Source: Guillardia theta CCMP2712 (Eukaryota; Cryptophyceae; Pyrenomonadales; Geminigeraceae). From it: DNA of 64,000 bases. Of this stretch, positions 57,132 to 64,000 are shown piece by piece; positions within the stretch are counted from its first letter, which is position 1; every line of letters begins with the position of its first letter. The stretch is from the NCBI RefSeq assembly GCF_000315625.1, contig NW_005434655.1, positions 656,504 through 720,503 of the forward strand, written 5' to 3'. The position numbers and the translations under genes are program-made. The notes beneath the pieces were generated by a model. The model was not told the origin of the DNA, searched no databases, and worked only from the letters and a program-made list of their open reading frames with translations.

Positions 57132-59579
57132 ATGGTGTTCAAGGTGTGGCTAATGCTCCTCTTGCCGCTGGTCGGATGCATCCACGTGCCGCCGCTTTCC
57201 TGCCATGGACCTGGTAAGGGCAGACAGTCAGGCATGCTTCTGTCTCACTAGCGTCCTGCCAGGTGTGCGCCTGTCACTCCGAGGAGGAGGGTGCATTACA
57301 GAAGCTGGTACCGCCATGCCTGCACTGCTCGTGCTGACCGGAGCCTCAGAACTGATGGGGCCAAAGAGCAACATCGTGCAGAGCATAGCGAGCAAGGTTG
57401 GGCGAAATCTGCACAGGCAGGACGATCATCCGCTGCAGGTTCTTCTCTTCCTACCCCTCTCTTCCTACCCCTCCCTTCCTACCCCCCCTTCCTACCACTC
57501 CCCTCTCTTCCCTCCCTCCCTACCCCTCCCTTCTTACCCCTCCCTTCCTACCCTTCCCTTTCCTTCCCTCCCTCCCTTCCCTTCTCTCCTTGCCGTTCCC
57601 TTCCTACAGCGCCTGACTCGTTTGCCCGCCAAGATCATCAAGACCTGGATCAACCAGTACTTCCTCGACAAGTACAAAGCTAAGGACGGCAGCTGCATGT
57701 ACATGACGCGGGGCTGCCGCCTCCTCCCCCGAGTGACCTGACAGCTGGAGGACAGGTTCACTACGTTCGACGACCTCTCCCCTATCGTCACTAAGGCCAT
57801 GTGCTTCGACGATCTGCTCACACCCGAGGACCACCCCAGCAGGTGTACACAACTCGCCCCAGTCTATCTGCGCTGACGCCGATGGCCCAGGTCGAGGCAA
57901 GATACCTACTACGTGGATGACGACAGGTACGAGGCTTCCGGCGATCTGTCAGGCGTGCTGATGCCCGCAGGCTGCTGCGATCCCACATGACGGCCCATCA
58001 GACGACCCTGATGAGGGAGGGGCACAGGCAATCCGTGCTCTTCCTTCCTCCTGCCCTGGAGGCTGACGCTTCCCCCAGAGCCTTCCTGTGTACCGGCGAT
58101 GTGTACAGAAGGGATGCTATCGATAGCTGTCACTACCCCTGCTTCCACCAGGTTCGTGCTCCCTCCCTCGCTCTGCGTCCTCAGTGGTTGACGGCAGATG
58201 GACGGGGTAAGGATCTTCAGCTGGGAGGAGCTGGGAGTGGATTGTCATGAGAAGGCAGAGGAGATTGTCCTCAGCGATCTCAAGTATTCCCCTGACACCT
58301 GCTATGCTGCGACTCGACCCTGATCCTTACCGAAAGGAATGCGCTCGCTGGGATGATCGAGGTCGTGTTTGGGAAGGTCGAGGTGGGATACAAGAGTTTC
58401 CTCCTCCATGGGCTGACAAGGGCGAGGATGCAGATGAAGTGGACAGAGTCGTACTTCCCCTTCACGCACCCGTCGCTCGAGCTAGAGATCTTCTTCAACG
58501 GGAAATGGCTGGAGGAGAGGAGAAGCCGGGAAACCCGCCCGACGGCTGACCGTTGGAGCAGGTCCTGGGATGCGGGGTTATGAGGAAGGAGATCCTTAGG
58601 AACGGTCAGCTCGTGCAGCACAGTGGGTGAGGCAAGCCGTCTCCTCCTCCTCCTTGGTCACACCTGAGCAGATGGGCCTTCGGGCTGGGACTCGAGCGGC
58701 TGGCGATGATTCTCTTTCAGGTGAGAGGGCGAGGTGCGAGGGGTGAGAAGGGGGGCTGACACGTGTGTGAAGATCCCTGACATCCGACTGTTCTGGTCAA
58801 CGGACAAAAGGTTCACAAGTCAGTTCCAAGGCGTCCTCTCCAGGTTCGTGACCTCTACTTGAAAACTCACCCCCGAGACGAGCAAGACGTGCTGACGTGC
58901 TGGAATGCAGCGGGAGGAAGAATGTTGTGTTCGCTCCCTTCAGCAAGTATCCAATCTGCTACAAGGTGCCTTGGTCGTCGGAGAGGGGGGAAGGCACTGC
59001 TGACAGGTCTTGTAGGACGTGTCTCTCTGGCATCCACCTGTGATGCATGACAACGATGTCATGGAGATCATTCGTGAGGTGGTCGGAGACTCCGCCGAAG
59101 ATGTAGAGGTTGGAGAACATGCTAGTTTGACATACTCCTCTCATAACTATCAGGTCATTGACGCCTTTGTACACCCCAAGACGGGTCGTTCGTCCAAGTA
59201 TGCTCCTTCCCCCTGCAGCATGAGCCGGCGGGCTCACGGGCTCTGGCAGGTGCTATCGGATCAGCTACCGTTCGATGGAGCGAACTCTGACCAACGTGAG
59301 CGCTTGACCTTCATCTGCTCCGTTGGCTCAATACGTAAGCTCGTGTTGATCATCGCAACGTGCAGGAAGAGGTGGACGCGAAGCAGAAGGAAGTTTGCGA
59401 CATGCTGGTCAGCAAGGTGAGACTCTTTCCTATCCCTCTCCTTCCTCTCCTCATCCTCCCCTTCTTCATCCTCCCAGTCCTCCTCTTCCTCATCCATCGC
59501 TCCCTCAACTATCCTGCCCTGTCACCCTTGTCCCTCATTGTTTTCTGACGCGCAACAGCTCGGTGTTGAGCTACGCTAA
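57132..59579 (+). CDS. FARS2: Organellar phenylalanyl-tRNA synthetase (FARS2-type), >10 exons
   Basis: A monomeric class II synthetase that charges organelle tRNA(Phe). The start at 57132 gives a signal-peptide-like MVFKVWLMLLLPLVGC. After an intron comes VRLSLRGGG, suggesting plastid or dual targeting. Exon products follow the FARS2 order: NLHRQDDHPLQ, IIKTWINQYFLDKYK, FTTFDDLSPIVT, DDLLTPEDHPSR, LLRSHMTAHQ (motif 2 region) and GDVYRRDAIDSCHYPCFHQ. Next come MDGVRIFSWEELGVD, MKWTESYFPFTHPSLELEI, VLGCGVM, FGLGLERLAMILF (motif 3) and IPDIRLFWS. The last are KYPICYKDVSLWHP, VIDAFVHPKTGRSS and CYRISYRSMERTL, then the anticodon-binding domain ending LGVELR, stop 59577-59579. Most introns are 45-70 bp, but one (about 57440-57607) is a CCCTT-rich tract. 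All motifs required for activity are seen, though a few exon edges are approximate. Confidence 0.9.
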
Positions 59580-59798
59580 GTGCGCGAAGATCATGTAGCA
59601 AGTCCAAAGAATGTCGCCTGTCAAACTTGAACCGCAAAATGGCACAAACGGGCGCCTCTTCCTGCCCTCTCCGTGGCATTTCGGCCTTAGATCACCGTAT
59701 TTCTATTTATAGTTAGTTATCATCATAGTTCGTTATGCTCTTTTGCTTGGCAGAAGCAATTCCCCTCTTGATCCCACGCAATCACCGGCTGCAGACAG

Positions 59799-60823
59799 TC
59801 AGTCACATAGCATTTCCTTTCTCCTCCTCCTCACTGTCTCAGGATTCGTGTGACAGGCAAACGCCGGACACGGATGTCGACTGGAACATATCAAGTCAGA
59901 CAAACAAATCGATGCCTGACAGGCCATGTGGCCGTACCGACAGAAACAGTCCAACTTGCCATTCTCGTCATAGCTGCAGCGCAATCGTCAAGCCGAAAGA
60001 GGGGATGGCAAAGAAGAACCTGTAATCCAACATCGGAAACATTTCTGAATCACAAGTAGCTTGTTTCGTTGCCGCACACGGATGAGTCTTGCAGATGCAC
60101 TCCCCGTTCTCCAGTGCCAAGATCGGATGCTCCTTCTTCGGACAATGCTTGTTCTCCTGATAAGGGGATGTCAAAACACAGACAGCCGCGTCAACGCAGA
60201 CGGAAACCTGTACACACTTGACAGGTTTTCTCTGTCCGGCACAAAAACCATGAGGGCAGTTCTAAGAAACAATGTCAGTGATCTCAGAAGGTAGAAACAG
60301 TTCCCTGCTACCTTGGTGCAGTAGCAAGTTAACTTCCCGTTGGCATCAAATTCATAATCTAAATGTGGAAACTTCCTGTAGAAACGGAATCAGTGAACTA
60401 GACATTTAGTATGGCTGCAATTCTCCCACACTTCCTCTTTTCCCCTTCCCCTTCCCCCTCCCCCTCCCCCTCCCCTTCCCCTTCCCTTTCCCCTTCCCCT
60501 TCCCCTTCCCTTTCCCCTTCCCTTTCCTCTTCTTTTCAGAGAGCAAACATACATGTCTGTACATAGATGGCCTTGACAAGGGCTCGGGCTACAAAGAACA
60601 AGTCAAGGAGGGAAATTCAGAACACGTGCAGATCTCACTCGCAATAACAAGTTCCGTTGTATTTCATCACGCCTCCTGGATCCGAGTCGATCAAAGATCT
60701 TGACGCCATCACCAGCATCACGAAAGTCTCACCATTTGGGCAATGGCGATCTTCACACTCCTTGGGAGATCTAGTCGCAGCATCGATCGCATCCATTGCT
60801 AGCAACCCCACACACAAAAGCAT
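59799..60823 (-). CDS. Secreted cysteine-rich repeat protein, multi-exon
   Basis: The first exon (60823-60635) starts with a signal peptide (MLLCVGLLAMDAIDA) and then ECEDRHCPNGETF...YNGTCYC. Later exons repeat the pattern CP...Y-NGK--C-C: LDYEFDANGKLTCYCTK at about 60365-60315, NCPHGFCAGQRKPVKCVQ at about 60265-60210, and KHCPKKEHPILALENGECIC at about 60150-60090. The last are SYDENGKLDCFC at about 59975-59940 and HPCPAFACHTNPE near the end. Each exon is roughly one disulfide-rich module, and introns are short apart from one with a (CCCCTT)n tract. I do not recognise the fold. The spacing suggests an extracellular module repeated by exon duplication. The final stop is uncertain. Confidence 0.6.
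60430..60535. repeat. (CCCCTT/CCCTTT)n hexamer array in an intron
   Basis: About 100 bp of CCCCTT/CCCCTC hexamers between exons 1 and 2 of the Cys-rich gene. Confidence 0.9.
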
Positions 60824-61958
60824 GCACAGCCTACTATCGAGTAGTCAGCAAGGAGGTCGAAATTCAAATCCGAACAAGCAAAAGAATCGATGTTTGCTTG
60901 CTCCCATCGATTCTCTCTTCTTTCCTGGTTGAGCCCCCTCCACTTGCTAGTCTGCAGCCTCCTTCACGTGAACTACAACCCCTAGGAATCCAAGCGTTGT
61001 GCTCCCCTATGTCCCTCCATGGTCCTCAGCTTGTTGATTTCGAATGCTAGAAATTTCTCTCTCTATCCCAAATATCGTAATCCTCACTCACCAATACACC
61101 TGGCCTCTACTTCCCTCGGACCGCTCCTCCTCCCCTGGACAATTCCGACCGTGTTGCAAGCAATGTCCCACTGCCAATTTTCTCCTCTCTATCCGGAATA
61201 ACAGTTGTTCCTTTCGTGTTTAATTCTACCACTGATGTTTTAATCCACGGCCTCACTCTTCGTTTCTCTCATCCATGTCGAATACTGTTCTTCCTCTCTA
61301 CTCTCTCGTATCTTAAATACTAACTTAATGATCATGTCCCTGCCATATCCCCAAAACTTCGAGTCAGCGCACCGAGCATGCTCCTGCTTCTTTTCTCATT
61401 CATCCCTTCCTCCTCTCCCCCTCCTCTCCCTCTTCTTCTATGTCTCTCTCCTCCCTCCTCTTCCCCATCTCGTCGATTTACCTGCATCGAGCTGCTGCCA
61501 TCGCTTCCTGCAGATCCCAACCACTGACCCCTACCCCCCACGCTCCCATAAATGAACCACCTCCCGTGAGCTTCCATCCACACCACCCCTACCCAGCAGA
61601 TTAATATCGGTGCCTTCTGAGGACCGGTGTTACATGACAGTTTTGTACCAGGGGATAAGGTGAAGAGAGGTTAGGGTGTATTGACTGGGTGGGGTGTAGT
61701 CGAAGGACCGGTCCTTGTAACCTTACAGGGTACATCCACAGTCAGCTGGAAACCTACGGGTTACAGGCACTTTTCTTTCCATACCACGTGGGTTGGGGTG
61801 GGTAGTTAATTTTACTTATTTGTTTTTAGATGTTCCTCATGTAAAACTATATAGATGACCTTTCAGTTCGAACAGTTATATCAATTAATTCCTCCCCGGG
61901 CCAGCTGCGGCATTGCGACCACAGGGCCGTTACAACACTCAAGGCTGTGACTCTCATT
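60824..61958. other. Intergenic: pyrimidine-rich, then GGGGTGGGG-type tract
   Basis: No gene was recognised. CT-rich DNA (60930-61560) is followed by a stretch with GGGTGGGGTG and GGTTGGGGTGGG motifs (61620-61805) and AT-rich DNA (61806-61890), immediately before the intact transposon. Confidence 0.5.
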
Positions 61959-62471
61959 ATTGTCCTCGTACTGATTTTTAACTTAACTTTGAGTAAAGAA
62001 GACACGGTTAGTCACGGAGTCCGGTTGGCAGTCGCTACACCGTTCACTCAGTCAGCCCGGGCCGCCGGCCGATGACCGGGCCGTCCTACTCCGATCATGA
62101 GGCCGCCTCAGGCCGTCGCCGGGGCCCGGCCCTCCACTGACTCCCGCCGCCGCCGGCGCATGAGAGTCGTCTGGCAGTCACAGTGACTCTCAGGCTCGGG
62201 TCCTGGGGCGCGGCCCCTTCCGACGCCCGGCCGCTCAAAGGCAGTTAACCTCACTCCCAGTGCGTGAGTGCGCGGCCGCAGTGCAGTGCGGACAGAGGCT
62301 CCCGGACGGTGGAAGCCGGGCGCCGTCCGATCATCGGATTGAGGACCGTACCGTACTCCAACCGGAACAGCCGTGCCACCGTGACTCGAACCGTTTTAAC
62401 TTAACCGAGTCGGCGGCGATGATCCCGCGGCCTTTACTCGAAGTTAAGTTAAAGATCAGTACGAGGACAAT
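61959..62471. mobile_element. Intact MITE-like DNA transposon (513 bp, 39-bp terminal inverted repeats)
   Basis: Left end 61959-61997 starts ATTGTCCTCGTACTGATTTT and ends in CTTTGAGTAAA. Right end 62433-62471, read in reverse complement, starts ATTGTCCTCGTACTGATCTT and ends in CTTCGAGTAAA. The ends agree at 37 of 39 positions. The core is highly GC-rich with paired GTGACT/AGTCAC motifs and no convincing coding frame, so it is non-autonomous. A target-site duplication is not obvious: the bases outside are TCTCATT on the left and CAGAAG on the right. The family of transposase that moves it cannot be named from this window. Confidence 0.85.
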
Positions 62472-62744
62472 CAGAAGAGCAAGACAGCGAGAACTAAAGA
62501 ACCACATGATGTCCGTCACTGTCAAACTCAACTGTTCAGTGTCGGAGTTCATCCTCATCTCCTCCTTCAACTTTATCTCCACTATCGCCATAGCAGTATG
62601 TCCCTGATTGGAACATTCAAGTGGAGGACTACAACAATGTCTCTTCCGAGTTCAAAACTTGAAAGTGGTCACTTCGAGACACTTCGAGTCACTGAATATC
62701 TGTAGTCGTTTTCGTCGGCTCATGGAGAATAAGAGAGGAACGAA

Positions 62745-63337
62745 TCAACAGTGATGTAAATGAAAGATGCTCCCCTTCTGGTACTCTTGTGATACATCAA
62801 GCTCCTGTGGGGGTGGGACAGTGTTCCCTGGTTTCTTGAGCTCCACTGGCCCAGCGATTGGCTGAGCTCGGTAATCGGGGGAGATAATGGCATGGCTCCG
62901 GCACATCCTCGCAGTTGCTCCGTTCTTCACATGAAGCAGAGACATCGGACATCTCACTCAGTCCTTGTAGTTTGCCTCGAGGAGAACAACCAGCTCCTGA
63001 CCCTCTGGCAGAAGGTTTGCCGCTTCCCTCCGTTCTGCCTTTCCAGGAGTTCAGCGAGTCGCTCCTGTTCGCTCTTTGGGCAGAGACAACAGGCGCCGTT
63101 GATGCCGAGGATGATGAAGACGATCACAGCCAGGACCGCCTTGAAGGACAGCAACGCCGTATACATCGCATTCATCACCACCCTCTGTTCTTCAGCACTC
63201 AGAGCTCGTTTCTGCTGGCTGCCATGGTCGGCCTGCCCTGCTCTCGTGTCCTGCTGGGCGTCTCCTGCAGCAGCTGAGCAAGAGGCCAGGCAAGCAAGGA
63301 GCAACAAGCCTCCTCGCCTCCTCATCAGCCCCGCCAA
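62745..63337 (-). CDS. Small single-span membrane protein with signal peptide, 2 exons
   Basis: Exons 62958-63337 and 62745-62907 join over a 50-bp GT-AG intron and give 180 residues. They open with a signal peptide (LLLLACLASCSAAAG), followed by a short lumenal region with charged helix ALSAEEQRVVMNAMYTALL. One transmembrane helix comes next (AVLAVIVFIILGINGACCLC), and a basic then Pro-rich cytosolic tail (PIAGPVELKKPGNTVPPP) ends in HHC. The CCLC at the inner face is a plausible palmitoylation site. I recognise no family. The gene is divergent from the TPR gene starting at 63402. Confidence 0.7.
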
Positions 63338-63401
63338 CTCTCCTTCCGGCTGCCTGCTGCATTTTTAGTCAACTCTCTTGAGGCTCCAGACCGGCCGCAT
63401 T

Positions 63402-64000
63402 ATGCACGTCACGATCCGAGCCGCCCTCGCGCTGCTGCTCGCGCTGTCAGGACGATGCTGGGCCGAGGGATCGACGAGGATGGGATGCGAGACGATGACG
63501 CGCATGGCAGCGGGAGCGCAGGGAACTTTGATGACGGGGATGGCACTGCAGCATGAGGGAGAGAGGGGGAGCCTGGGGGATACGAGTTTCAGAGTGTCGG
63601 GATGGAAGGAAGACGCAGGCAGCATGGCTTTGCGATCAGGTATGGGGGAGACGAAGCGCTTGCTCTGTCTTGAGTGTGCGCAGCGCATGCAAGGGCGTCT
63701 CTTCGGCTGAGGGGTGGGGCCGGTGAAGATGAGGACGAGGTATGTTTGCAAGGTTCGAATGCGCGGAAGGATTCAGACCTGCCGGTTTGCAGGTCCAGCG
63801 CCTGATAGAGAATGGATGCTCGTTATGGGATGATGAGAAAGATGCAAGTGGGGCAGAGCGATGCTTCCTCAAGGCCATTGAGCTGAGCCCCAAGAACGAA
63901 GAGGCGCTTTCCTCCTACGGCGTTCTTCTGCACGAGTCCTCGAACAACTTCCAAGAAGCCACGAAGGTTTGCGGATCTCTGCCAGTGCTGCTGTCTCTCG
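63402..64000 (+). CDS. Secretory-pathway TPR protein, 5' part (cut by window end)
   Basis: The start Met at 63402 gives a signal peptide (IRAALALLLALSGRCWA). A downstream exon reads ARASLRLRGGAGEDEDE up to a donor at about 63738. After TTTGCAG (63791) it continues as VQRLIENGCSLWDD, AERCFLKAIELSPKNEEAL and SYGVLLHESSNNFQEATK, a TPR unit and the start of the next, with a donor at about 63967. The join between the signal-peptide exon and the LRLRGG exon is not resolved; one intron or a different first exon is needed. The gene continues beyond the window. Confidence 0.6.

Overview
The window looks like nuclear DNA of a flagellated single-celled alga with a complex (secondary, red-lineage) plastid. 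A cryptophyte such as Guillardia theta would fit, but the sequence alone does not prove it. Four things point this way. Nearly every recognisable gene is cut by very short GT-AG introns, many 43-68 bp. An axonemal dynein light chain (DNAL4) is present. An ABC1-family kinase starts with a signal peptide followed by Phe at the predicted cleavage site, the hallmark of red complex-plastid targeting, and an organellar-type PheRS also starts with a signal peptide. Introns and intergenic regions are full of pyrimidine-rich micro- and minisatellites.

Layout. 0.2-2.9 kb (-): cyclic-nucleotide-gated cation channel. 3.8-5.4 kb: ACTMAP-like actin maturation protease (+) convergent with DNAL4 (-). 6.0-12.0 kb (+): a small membrane-anchored coiled-coil protein, then a secretory-pathway GT8 (glycogenin-like) glycosyltransferase. 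12.1-14.9 kb (-): cytosolic-type MetRS with a GST-like N-terminus and an EMAPII-like C-terminus. 15-18.6 kb: repeat-rich, with GC-rich transposon remnants. 18.7-20.7 kb (+): single-exon WD40 protein. 21.9-23.4 kb (+): patatin-like phospholipase. 23.8-31.9 kb (-): 3' exons of an unrecognised gene and a PA200/Blm10 (PSME4)-like proteasome activator. 32.6-35.4 kb: small charged protein (+) and a class 3 lipase with a Cys-rich N-terminus (-). 36.5-39.5 kb (+): R-S-E-class ADP-ribosyltransferase fused to ankyrin repeats. 40.9-43.3 kb (+): secreted LRR plus LamG-like protein. 43.3-52 kb: gene-poor, with possible cryptic exons and a 9-aa minisatellite ORF. 52.1-54.6 kb (+): ABC1 kinase. 54.6-56.7 kb (-): TPR-alpha/beta hydrolase fusion. 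57.1-59.6 kb (+): FARS2-like PheRS. 59.8-60.8 kb (-): secreted Cys-rich protein. 62.7-64 kb: a divergent pair, a small single-span membrane protein (-) and a TPR protein (+) cut by the window edge.

The strongest structure not explained by genes is a family of short non-autonomous DNA transposons (MITE-like). One intact 513-bp copy at 61959-62471 has 39-bp terminal inverted repeats matching at 37 of 39 positions and a very GC-rich core. Partial copies or solo ends lie at about 3541, 15632-15736, 16515, 31983-32167 and 51468. Most of them have a GGGGTGGGGTA-like G-rich tract within 1-2 kb.

The genes do not form one pathway. This is an ordinary eukaryotic mix of signalling, translation, proteostasis and lipid genes. 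The most unusual architectures are the TPR-hydrolase fusion, the ART-ankyrin protein, GST-MetRS-EMAPII and the near-identical LRR array. Exon joins were made by eye from reading frame, GT/AG signals and family conservation. Where I give exact exon coordinates, the frames close.
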